The notes beneath the pieces were generated by a model that searched no databases, was not told the DNA's origin, and saw only the letters and a program-made list of their open reading frames with translations. The position numbers and the translations under genes were made by a program. From contig NZ_FNRK01000005.1 in NCBI RefSeq assembly GCF_900107815.1, forward strand, positions 78,699-142,698: 64,000 nt of DNA, written 5' to 3'. Positions 1 through 7,227 of this stretch are shown here, one piece after another (position 1 is the stretch's first letter; every line of letters starts with the position of its first letter). The stretch is from Eubacterium aggregans (GTDB taxonomy: Bacteria > Bacillota > Clostridia > Eubacteriales > Eubacteriaceae).

Positions 1-2
1 TC

Positions 3-551
3 CTTTCTGCCATGAACCAGGACCCTATGCAGGCTATTGAGCAAGGTCGCATACGATCTGACCTCTATTACCGTCTGGCGGTTTTTTGCATCACCCTTCC
101 CGGGCTGGCTGAACGGAAGGAGGATATCGAGGATTTGGTTTTATCCTTCCTCGCCAGTGAAAGCATCCCCATGGGAAAGGATCTTTATCGCGTCTCCGAC
201 GAAGCCCTGAATGTCTTAAAAAAACACAACTGGCCCGGCAATATCCGGGAACTTAAGCATGCCATCACCCATGCCATCTTTATGGCCCAACGGCGAGATA
301 CCGTCCTAGATGTCAGCCTGCTTCCGGATTATCTAAAAAAGATCAGCAGCTACCACAACATTCAAACGAAGCACCTGACGAACCTAGATGCAAACCAAAG
401 CTTAAAGGACACCCTGGCCATTATTGAACGCTCTATTATAAAAGAAACCTTAGACGCCTGTGATTACAACATCAGTAAGAGCGCCCGAAAGCTTGGTCTT
501 TCCCGGCAGAATCTGCAGTATAAGATAAAACAGTATGGGCTGGGGCGGTAA
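3..551 (+). CDS. sigma54-dependent transcriptional activator, C-terminal part (5' truncated by window edge)
   Basis: Only the end of the AAA+ domain and the DNA-binding domain lie in the window; the reading frame stays open to the left edge. Seen: the segment RIRSDLYYRL typical of the late AAA+ domain of NtrC-family activators, NWPGNIREL (sensor II region), and a C-terminal Fis-type helix-turn-helix (SARKLGLSRQNLQYKIKQ). The family contacts sigma54 RNA polymerase and hydrolyses ATP to open the promoter. The gene ends 4 bp from the convergent DUF1638 gene. A sigma54-type promoter lies 2 kb away in front of the reverse-strand operon, which makes this a plausible activator for that operon (inference). 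The sensory domain is outside the window, so the inducer cannot be judged. Confidence 0.9.
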   Translation, partial: LSAMNQDPMQAIEQGRIRSDLYYRLAVFCITLPGLAERKEDIEDLVLSFLASESIPMGKDLYRVSDEALNVLKKHNWPGNIRELKHAITHAIFMAQRRDTVLDVSLLPDYLKKISSYHNIQTKHLTNLDANQSLKDTLAIIERSIIKETLDACDYNISKSARKLGLSRQNLQYKIKQYGLGR

Positions 552-555
552 GGAT

Positions 556-1206
556 TTAATCCACACGATGAAACATCCCCTCCACAATCTCCCCACCCGG
601 CGGCACCGCAATAAATCGATTATCCTCCGCACCGTCTAACATATCTGTGAGAAGGGTAACGCTGCCGGTTAGCTCCGCCAGCTCAAGGCCCAGAGTCTCT
701 GCCACATGGGCGCACTTTTCCCGGTCCTCCGGGGTTTCCACCCCGGTTGAAACAAATTGGATATACTTATAATTTCGGTACATAGCCTGCACCATGCACA
801 GGGCCCGCTTCTCTCCCCGGGCCGCCTTCATCCGGTCGTATTCGTAGCCCAGGCCCTCCTCACCCCAGAGCCAGCCCTGGGAAACAAAGTAGGAGGTTCG
901 GCGCAGCTCTGGAACCGCTGGATTGCCATGGAGCATCACGTCGATACAATCCTCCACCCGGGGCAGCACCAGGGGGCAATATCGAGCCACCACCCCATTC
1001 AGTGCCCGGCCGCAATGGCCATAGAGCAAATAGATCCGCTCCGCTTCCACTGCGGCATCGATGGCGGCCTGGACCTTCTGGTGCAGGGTTTCCGGCACAT
1101 TGTGAAGCTGGTCCTCCAGCCAAATGCAGGTAAAATCCTCCCGCGCTCCTAAAGCCGCTTCGATTTCTCTGCGCAGCACCGAGCAGCCAATGATTACTTT
1201 TTTCAT
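556..1206 (-). CDS. DUF1638 family protein (first copy)
   Basis: A 216-residue protein of the DUF1638 type. Visible family marks are MKKVIIGCSVL at the N terminus (Cys8), LLYGHCGRALNG in the middle and PRVEDCIDVML shortly after, so several cysteines are in conserved-looking places. These proteins recur beside corrinoid-dependent methyltransferase genes; their biochemical role is not established to my knowledge. The start is supported by AAGGAGGG four to five bases before ATG. It is the last gene of a reverse-strand group that begins with the MetH-activation-like gene at 2540 and probably shares its sigma54-type promoter. A paralogue sits at 2939-3583. The cysteine pattern hints at metal or corrinoid handling, which is inference only. 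Confidence 0.8.
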   Translation of the reverse strand: MKKVIIGCSVLRREIEAALGAREDFTCIWLEDQLHNVPETLHQKVQAAIDAAVEAERIYLLYGHCGRALNGVVARYCPLVLPRVEDCIDVMLHGNPAVPELRRTSYFVSQGWLWGEEGLGYEYDRMKAARGEKRALCMVQAMYRNYKYIQFVSTGVETPEDREKCAHVAETLGLELAELTGSVTLLTDMLDGAEDNRFIAVPPGGEIVEGMFHRVD

Positions 1207-1217
1207 TTTTTCCCTCC

Positions 1218-1720
1218 TTAATCCGCAATCACACGTTTTAAATAAACCGAAACCACATCCGCAAAGCGGCGTTTATCCCGGGTGTAGATAAACTGGCTGC
1301 CGTAGATTTTCTGCTCCGCCGCCAGGTCCTTTGGCTTTCCGCAATACACCCCCAGCACTGCAATGCCCTGCTGCCTGGCCCGGCGCACCGCTAAAAGATC
1401 CACCACATCATCCCCCTCTGGCTTCCGAAAAAGCCGGGGTGCCGATACCCGGCCCAGGTGCCGCAGGTATCTGACATCGACGCTGCCATAGTCGCTTTGT
1501 ACCTATAGCGCTCCCGTTTATTCATCAGGGCATTGCAAATACTGGTCCTCAGACGGGTGATCATGGCCTCGTGCACCGCCTGCTTTTCATCGTAAGCGGT
1601 CTGGTTGCGCAGGGTATTCTGACGGGCCAGGTGACCCCGGTTATCCCCTGGGGTGTTGCTGTGTAAAAACCCCCGAGTGTCGTGCAGGTGGCAATCCCGA
1701 TGGGGGCCAAGGCCTTCTGC
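1218..1720 (-). pseudogene. degraded VWA (CobT/NorD-like) protein remnant
   Basis: Protein-like sequence on the reverse strand is split between frames. The 3' part (about 1218-1495) reads YGSVDVRYLRHLGRV, then LFRKPEGDDVVDLLAV, then GIAVLGVYCGKPKDL, KIYGSQFIYTRDKRR and a final YLKRVIAD. The preceding part (about 1495-1640) continues in another frame as AYDEKQAVHEAMITRLRTS and ALMNKRERYR. The order of a helical Arg-rich region, a short linker and the last beta-alpha units of a von Willebrand A fold resembles CobT/NorD-type VWA proteins. The segment that should hold the MIDAS (DxSxS) is missing between KPEGD and DVVDLL, so an internal deletion plus at least one frameshift (near 1497) is likely. 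Family identity is by eye. It lies between the MetH-activation-like gene and the DUF1638 gene. Confidence 0.45.
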
Positions 1721-1721
1721 T

Positions 1722-2540
1722 TCAGCGCTTCCCCCCAAAAGGGATGGTCCCGCCGCCAGCTGGCCAGGTCCAAGCATTTACAGCACCCCGGAAGAAGGGA
1801 ATTACCCTGTGGCTGGAAAACCCCCGATACAGCCGATCAAATGCCCTCAAGGCAGACCAGCTGGTCTGTGGTTTTGCATTTTTTATCAAGCCCTCTGCCA
1901 CATCTCCCTCCACATCCCGAAAGGGACAATCCTCTGAATTACAGGCCCCACAGTCATGCCGGGTGGAATGCCCGGTAATGCCGGCGTCGGCCCCGAAATA
2001 GTAGAGCATGGAGTGCTCCGGTTCCAGCATATAATTCGAGGTCAAATTCACTTCCAGCTCAGTCTCAGTTTTAAGGGCATCCAGGATAATGGCCTGGACA
2101 GAAAGGGGCACTTCCCCCTCCCCGGCGGCATAACGCTTTGTCAGATGGAGTCCTCGCTCTGAAAGAACATGGGCAAGCTTCCCATTCATTTGATTGGAAG
2201 CTTCAAAAAACACCGCATTGGCCATGTGATTGAGCAAAAATCCGTCCAGTATTTCCCCCTGGCTTAACATCGTGTCGATCACATCATTGATGCGCCGGGT
2301 ACAGGAGCAATAGCACAGAGCCACTTGGCTGCAGCATCCAATTCCAGGCAGTGGTGCCTGAAAATCATTGTCCTGCAAACTGTAGCAAGTGGTCAGCTCC
2401 ATATTTTCCTTAAGGAGTTTCGTCAGCATGGGCAGCACCATTCGGGTGTGCTTCGTTGCACTTCGGTTTTCCTTTAAATGGAGCTGCCGAAAGATTTTTT
2501 CCTCATCGAAGGAAAAATCGGTTTTGATAAATTTAATCAT
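1722..2540 (-). CDS. MetH-activation-domain-like (B12-dependent methionine synthase activation type) protein; C-terminus doubtful
   Basis: About 272 residues. The middle resembles the activation domain of cobalamin-dependent methionine synthase: a helical stretch, then LTKRYAAGEGEVPLSVQAI (compare the RxSPGYG...PL region) and ELEVNLTSNYMLEPEHSM. Near residues 197-209 a CGACNSEDCPFR motif (C-x2-C-x4-C) could hold an Fe-S cluster, and GCCSQVALCYCSC near residue 70 adds five cysteines. Known role of the domain: binding SAM/cobalamin during reductive reactivation; here this is inference. The last ~45 residues after the CPFR motif look unlike a normal ending, and a different frame carries better protein-like sequence (GCCKCLDLASWRRDHPFW), so the true 3' end may be frameshifted. 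The second ATG fits the Shine-Dalgarno GAGGTG better. A sigma54-type promoter lies about 55 bp upstream. Confidence 0.6.
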   Translation of the reverse strand: MIKFIKTDFSFDEEKIFRQLHLKENRSATKHTRMVLPMLTKLLKENMELTTCYSLQDNDFQAPLPGIGCCSQVALCYCSCTRRINDVIDTMLSQGEILDGFLLNHMANAVFFEASNQMNGKLAHVLSERGLHLTKRYAAGEGEVPLSVQAIILDALKTETELEVNLTSNYMLEPEHSMLYYFGADAGITGHSTRHDCGACNSEDCPFRDVEGDVAEGLIKNAKPQTSWSALRAFDRLYRGFSSHRVIPFFRGAVNAWTWPAGGGTIPFGGKR

Positions 2541-2543
2541 CAT

Positions 2544-2938
2544 ACCACCTCATTTTCTGGAATGATTTTTTGAGATTTCTTATGGTGATAATAAAGCAAT
2601 TTCTATGCCAATTCGTTGTTTCCATTCATCAGTCCTTCGCTTTTTGTTCAAAATTTAAAAAAGCAGTCTCACTCCGATATGAATGATTCTGCTTAGAAAT
2701 TATTGCTCTTCGTTGCTTGATGTTTAAAAGCTATGTTCCCCCAATGCTCAATCAGGTTCATGTAAGAAAAGCACTCTGCATTTTTACACCCTCTGTACTA
2801 TAATAAAGAAAACTTTCAATTGCAGGATGATTACCAGAGAAATGAACGACTATAACAGTAGCTTTTACTATGATGCCCCGCAAAATATCCTCAATGCCTT
2901 TCTGGATGGAAAATTTGAATAAGGCCATTCCCCAGATC
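2544..2938. other. 395-bp intergenic region with sigma54-type promoter and a short orphan ORF
   Basis: The left part carries the -24/-12 element described separately. The right part has a plus-strand ORF of 31 codons (2827-2922, beginning MITREMNDYNSSFYYD and ending FLDGKFE) with a weak AGG upstream. It is not recognised; it could be the tail of a lost gene or chance. Nothing else protein-like or RNA-like was seen here. Confidence 0.4.
2594..2611 (-). promoter_or_regulatory. sigma54 (-24/-12) promoter for the MetH-activation-like/DUF1638 operon
   Basis: Read on the reverse strand the sequence is TTGGCATAGAAATTGCTT, which has GG and GC separated by exactly 10 bases and matches TGGCAyr-N4-TTGCw well. 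It lies about 55 bp before the start of the gene ending at 1722. Two sigma54 activator genes are in the window. Confidence 0.7.
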
Positions 2939-3583
2939 TCAGGTGTACGCCGGTGAAAACTCCCCGGGCTTCACTGTAATAAAAGAATCATCCGCCCGTC
3001 CCAGGAGCAGGTTTTCCAAGGGGGTCAGGTCTCCATCGGACTCCACCACCTCCATCTCCATCTCATGGGCCAGGTGGTCGATGCGGCTGCGAATGGATTC
3101 GGGATCATAGGCACCGGTTCGGATGAGCATGAGATCGGAATAGTTTTCATACAAAATCTGATTAATTTGCTTCGCCCGTTTTTCACCATAGCGTTTTTTA
3201 TTGTAGGCCATCTCCCACTCCAGACCCTTTTCACTATCCAGCCATCCCTTTGTTAAAAAATAAGTGTTGGTCCGGAGGGTATTCATATCCTCCCGTTTCC
3301 ACAAAAGCATGGCAATACAGTCGGCAAAGGCAGGAATCACCAGGGTGGCCTGATTTCCGGTGAGTCCCGCCAAACCATTGCCGCAATTCCCATAGGCCAG
3401 GCGGATCTCATCCACATCCCTTAAGGTGTCAATGGTTTCCTGAAGGGCTGCCTTGAGCTTCTCCGGAAAGGCATGGAGGGTGTTATCCATCCATTTTATT
3501 TCCGGGGTAACCCCCTGGTCCCGGCAAATCATTTCGATTTCGTCCTGTAAGGTTTGACATGCAATCACGATACTCTTTTTCAT
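2939..3583 (-). CDS. DUF1638 family protein (second copy)
   Basis: A 214-residue paralogue of the protein at 556-1206. Shared landmarks are MKKSIVIACQTL at the N terminus (Cys9), LAYGNCGNGLAGL and PAFADCIAMLL. The start is placed at the ATG of MKKSIV because GGAGAGG lies seven bases before it; an upstream in-frame ATG at 3607 lacks such a site. The gene is divergent from the RACo gene at 3754 and separated from the first DUF1638 operon by 395 bp. Biochemical function is unknown; repeated occurrence beside corrinoid enzymes suggests a role in methyl transfer or corrinoid supply, which is inference. Confidence 0.8.
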   Translation of the reverse strand: MKKSIVIACQTLQDEIEMICRDQGVTPEIKWMDNTLHAFPEKLKAALQETIDTLRDVDEIRLAYGNCGNGLAGLTGNQATLVIPAFADCIAMLLWKREDMNTLRTNTYFLTKGWLDSEKGLEWEMAYNKKRYGEKRAKQINQILYENYSDLMLIRTGAYDPESIRSRIDHLAHEMEMEVVESDGDLTPLENLLLGRADDSFITVKPGEFSPAYT

Positions 3584-3699
3584 TATCATCCTCTCCGATA
3601 GCGCCACGGGCTATGCTTTTTACTGGAATTTTTCACTGGAATGATTTGTCTACGTTTTCTTCCCCGATTTGATGGGCTTTTACTTTTTCACGTTAATAC

Positions 3700-3728
3700 T
3701 TGTCCTCCCATTTATTGTGCCCTATAAT
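3700..3728 (+). promoter_or_regulatory. sigma70-type promoter of the RACo gene
   Basis: TTGTCC, 17 bases, TATAAT; the -10 ends 25 bp before the RACo start codon. No -24/-12 element was found in this intergenic region, so RACo appears to be made from a vegetative promoter, unlike the MttB-family gene. Confidence 0.65.
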
Positions 3729-3753
3729 GGAGCTATGAAGCAAGGAGGCTATT

Positions 3754-5550
3754 ATGAAAATTCACTTTCCGTACCTATCCCTCTCATCCATTATGGAGGC
3801 GGGCATTACCGTTGCTGAGGCTTGTCAGCGCGTCGGCCATCCCCTCAACCTCGTTTGCGGTGGGAACGGAACCTGCAAGAAATGCGAAATCGCCGTCGTG
3901 GAGGATGGAACCACATCCCTGGTGATGGCCTGCAGACACCCGATATCTGACAATATGACCATTCTGCTGGAGCCCAGCACCCAGAAGGATAAAATTCTGG
4001 AGGATGACGCTGCCCTGCAAAGTATCCCTTTCGATCCATCGGTGGCGGTTCACAGCATGAGCCTAAACGCCCTCCAGCCCAGCCTCGGAGGCTTTGACTT
4101 TAGTGCCCTGTCCCAGGAGATTGGCCGTTCCCTTAAGCCCTTATCCTGGCCCCTGATCCAACGGTTCAATCAGCTTTTGCGGGATGGCGGTAAAACCGCT
4201 AAACCCCGTCTGAATGTCGTCACCCTAGGGGATGAAGTCCTTGATCTCTTTGCCGGGGATACCCCGCCCCGTATTTATGGTCTGGCCTTCGACATCGGGA
4301 CAACCTCCGTCGTCGGATTCCTCTTCGATATGAACACGGGGCTCCCCCTGGCCCAGGCTTCAGCCCTCAATGGCCAGATTAGCTTTGGCGCCGATGTGAT
4401 CAGCCGCATTGAATACGCCGGTGTGGACAAAGGCCATTTGAACCAAATCCACGATGCCATCCGCCAAACCCTGTCGGATATTATCCACACCCTGTGTGAA
4501 AAGGCGGGAATCCCCTCCTCTATGATTTATAACGCCGCTTACTGCGGCAACAGCACCATGGTCAATCTGCTTCTAAAGCTGGACCCTGCTCGGCTGGGCC
4601 GGGTGCCCTTCATTAATACCATCCAGAACGGCATCGACCTCCGGGACAACGCCCTGGGGCTGCCGGTGGCTGATGGCTGCGTCCACCGGGTGCTGCCGCT
4701 CCTGGGGGGATTTGTGGGGGCGGATACCACAGCGGTACTCCTGGGGCTCCCCACCGATGGTGCCACCCGCCTGATGATTGACCTGGGCACCAACGGGGAA
4801 ATCGCCGTGGGAGATGGCAGCCGTTATCTGGTGGCCTCTACGGCCTGTGGCCCAGCCCTGGAGGGAGCCGGGCTCACCATGGGCATGCGGGGAACCACCG
4901 GGGCCATTGAAGCCGTCAAATACCAGGACGGCCGCTTTGTCTGCGAGGTCATTGGTGGCGGTCCCGCTAAGGGTTTCTGCGGCTCTGGCATTATCGATGC
5001 CATTACCCAGCTGCTGGTGGCCGGAATTGTGGCGCCCATGGGGAATTTCTACAAGGGTGCAAAGCTTGAGGGACATCCCCTGGCCCATCGGATTACCCTC
5101 TGTGAGGATGGCCAGCGACAGTTCACCCTATTAACTGCCGAGGAAAATGGCGGTACGATCCCCATGGTCATCACCCAAAAGGATATCCGTGCCATCCAGC
5201 TGGCCAAGGGTGCCATCCACACCGGCTGTGAGCTGCTTCTGAGCCGTTATGGCATCCAGGGAAAGGATCTTTCTGAAATTGTTATCTCCGGCGCCTTTGG
5301 CAATTATATCGACATTCAGAACGCCCAGGCCATGGGCCTGCTCCCCACCTTCCCCGGCGTCCCCGTCCGCTCCATCGGCAACGGTGCCGGCATGGGCGTC
5401 AAGCGCTTCCTCTTAAGTCAGGAAGAGGTAGCCCGCTGCACCGCCCTCCCCACCATTACCACCCACGTGGAGCTGGCCTCAGACCCGGATTTTGTCAACA
5501 CCTATATGATGAACACGCAGTTTGAGGATTTGGGTAGTAGCTATCGGTAA
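3754..5550 (+). CDS. RACo-type reductive activator of corrinoid proteins (2Fe-2S plus ASKHA ATPase)
   Basis: A 598-residue protein with the RACo layout. An N-terminal [2Fe-2S] domain has Cys35, Cys41, Cys44 and Cys60 (CGGNGTCKKC plus a later Cys). A linker follows, then a C-terminal ASKHA ATPase fold: LAFDIGTTSVVGF (phosphate 1, near 178), MIDLGTNGEIAVGDG (near 342) and VISGAFGNYIDI near 508. The family uses ATP to drive one-electron reduction of accidentally oxidised Co(II) corrinoid back to Co(I) on the methyltransferase corrinoid protein. Length is close to characterised RACo proteins. Strong AAGGAGG precedes the ATG. Its likely clients are the corrinoid proteins at 11826 and 13581 (inference from context). 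It ends 26 bp from the convergent sigma54 regulator. Confidence 0.93.
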   Translation: MKIHFPYLSLSSIMEAGITVAEACQRVGHPLNLVCGGNGTCKKCEIAVVEDGTTSLVMACRHPISDNMTILLEPSTQKDKILEDDAALQSIPFDPSVAVHSMSLNALQPSLGGFDFSALSQEIGRSLKPLSWPLIQRFNQLLRDGGKTAKPRLNVVTLGDEVLDLFAGDTPPRIYGLAFDIGTTSVVGFLFDMNTGLPLAQASALNGQISFGADVISRIEYAGVDKGHLNQIHDAIRQTLSDIIHTLCEKAGIPSSMIYNAAYCGNSTMVNLLLKLDPARLGRVPFINTIQNGIDLRDNALGLPVADGCVHRVLPLLGGFVGADTTAVLLGLPTDGATRLMIDLGTNGEIAVGDGSRYLVASTACGPALEGAGLTMGMRGTTGAIEAVKYQDGRFVCEVIGGGPAKGFCGSGIIDAITQLLVAGIVAPMGNFYKGAKLEGHPLAHRITLCEDGQRQFTLLTAEENGGTIPMVITQKDIRAIQLAKGAIHTGCELLLSRYGIQGKDLSEIVISGAFGNYIDIQNAQAMGLLPTFPGVPVRSIGNGAGMGVKRFLLSQEEVARCTALPTITTHVELASDPDFVNTYMMNTQFEDLGSSYR

Positions 5551-5576
5551 GCGGCGAACAGCCGTCCCCCTATACA

Positions 5577-6980
5577 TCACGCCTCCCCCGGCCTGATGTA
5601 TTTTTTTATGAGCCGATAGGCCGTGGCCTGACTGACCCCCAGGGCCTCGGAAAATTCCGGGACCTCAGGATAGAGGATATAATATTTCTCCACTGTATCC
5701 TTTTTATAGCCCTCCACCATATCCTCAAAGATGGTTTGGTGCTTCAAATGCTCTCCATTATTAATGAAACGCAGAATCTGCTCTGGCAGCTTATTGTCGT
5801 CGATGATATTACCGATGCTGAGCACCGCCATATACTCCACAGCGTTACGCAGCTCCCGGACATTCCCCGGCCAGTCATAATAATTGAAGGCCTCCACCAC
5901 CTCGTTGGAAAACACCTTGTCCTTCTTATACTTGGCATTGTACTTATCCAAAAAGAAATTGGCAATGGGAAAAATATCGTTGCGCCGCTCCCGCAGGGGT
6001 GGAATGGTCTGGGCGATGCCGTTGATCCGCCAGTATAAATCCTCCCGGAAGGAGCCCTCCTTCACCCGCTCCTCCAAATCCTTATTGGTGGCCGTGATAA
6101 TCCGGGTATCCACGGTGGTGGGCTCCAACCCACCCACGCAAATGAACTGGTGGCTTTCTAGAAATTCCAGAAGCTTCACCTGAATATTCATCTGAAGCTC
6201 CCCAATTTCGTCCAGAAAAAGGGTGCCCCCGTCAGCCAGCTCAAAGAGCCCCTTCTTTCCCTTGGGGCTGGCCCCGGTAAAGGCGTAGGGCACGTATCCG
6301 AAGAGCTCACTCTCGATGAGATTATCGGGAATGGAGGCGCAGTTCACCGAGATAAAAGGCTTATCGCTCCGAGGACTGCAGTCATGGACATACTTGGCAA
6401 AAAGGGTTTTCCCCACACCGCTTTCCCCCAAAAGCAGTACCGGGATATCCGACCGCGCGCCCCGTTTCAGTTTCTCCAAAGTCGCATAGATCACGTAGCT
6501 TCGTCCGATGATATGGTTATGCACCTTGTTCTTCTCGTGGAGGTTCTTGGGAGCGTCAGATTCCTTCTGCATACAATCCAGATCAAAGGCCGTAATGGGC
6601 TTTTCCTTGAAGGAGGTAAAAAGGATCATCTCAAGCTGTTTGTGTTGATTATAAATGGGCGTGGTGATGGTCACATGCACTTCATTGGTCAGTAAATATC
6701 GCTGGCGCACGAAAACGGTGCGCTTGACCTGCTTGGCATAGTCGATGGACGGCGGTGTCCACAGACCGTTAAAGGATGTGGCAAAATTAAATTTTGTCAT
6801 CTCCTCGGGCAGCATATTATGATATTGCACACTGGCTGGATTGGCGTAAATCACATTGCCCTCAGGGTCCGTCGCTGTGATTTCCACATAGCAGTTTTGG
6901 AGAATCTGCATATAAACCTCCTTCGGCAAGGATTCCAAATAATGCAGATAGGCCTTATTCATGATTTTCCGATTTTCCAT
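5577..6980 (-). CDS. PAS-domain sigma54-dependent activator, divergent from the MttB-family gene
   Basis: 467 residues. Residues ~20-125 look like a PAS sensor (DPEGNVIYANPASVQYH), ~157-390 are the AAA+ domain with Walker A GESGVGKT (185-192), Walker B TLFLDEIGE and arginine finger/sensor segments FREDLYWRIN and WPGNVREL, and ~440-460 form a helix-turn-helix (FSEALGVSQATAYRLIKKY). The sigma54-contacting loop, normally GAFTGA, reads YAFTGA (232-237), so the first Gly is replaced by Tyr. The gene is transcribed away from the MttB-family gene, whose promoter is sigma54-type and preceded by a repeated motif, so local activation of that gene is the obvious role. The ligand sensed by the PAS domain is unknown; a quaternary amine is a guess. 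Confidence 0.92.
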   Translation of the reverse strand: MENRKIMNKAYLHYLESLPKEVYMQILQNCYVEITATDPEGNVIYANPASVQYHNMLPEEMTKFNFATSFNGLWTPPSIDYAKQVKRTVFVRQRYLLTNEVHVTITTPIYNQHKQLEMILFTSFKEKPITAFDLDCMQKESDAPKNLHEKNKVHNHIIGRSYVIYATLEKLKRGARSDIPVLLLGESGVGKTLFAKYVHDCSPRSDKPFISVNCASIPDNLIESELFGYVPYAFTGASPKGKKGLFELADGGTLFLDEIGELQMNIQVKLLEFLESHQFICVGGLEPTTVDTRIITATNKDLEERVKEGSFREDLYWRINGIAQTIPPLRERRNDIFPIANFFLDKYNAKYKKDKVFSNEVVEAFNYYDWPGNVRELRNAVEYMAVLSIGNIIDDNKLPEQILRFINNGEHLKHQTIFEDMVEGYKKDTVEKYYILYPEVPEFSEALGVSQATAYRLIKKYIRPGEA

Positions 6981-7049
6981 AGCCCTCCCCCCTTTTGTTA
7001 ATGGTTTTCTATCATTATAACGCAGTCACTCTCTTTCGACTATGATAAT

Positions 7050-7092
7050 TTCTCACCCTTGATTGAGCAACGTTCATATTCTCAACTTTGAT
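7050..7092 (+). promoter_or_regulatory. candidate upstream activating sequence (two direct repeats) for the sigma54 regulator
   Basis: The motif TTCTCA-N3-TTGAT occurs at 7050-7063 and again at 7079-7092, 29 bp apart start to start. A partial dyad TTGAG-N13-CTCAA lies between. They sit 70-110 bp before the -24 element, the normal place for enhancer-type sites of NtrC-family activators. Binding by the divergent regulator is inference. Confidence 0.5.
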
Positions 7093-7158
7093 AACCAAAA
7101 TCCTAGGCATTTCCCGCTAAAACGGCATAAATCCAGGCTTTTAAGATTCATATCATTC

Positions 7159-7174
7159 TGGCACGGTTATTGCT
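7159..7174 (+). promoter_or_regulatory. sigma54 (-24/-12) promoter of the MttB-family gene
   Basis: TGGCACGGTTATTGCT matches the sigma54 consensus TGGCACG-N4-TTGCW at every fixed position, with GG and GC 10 bases apart. The start codon is 54 bp downstream of this element and preceded by AAAAGGAGAG. Confidence 0.92.
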
Positions 7175-7227
7175 TTTATATTAATACAAAAGCTAGCTAT
7201 ACTATTTTTTAAAAGGAGAGTAAGAGG

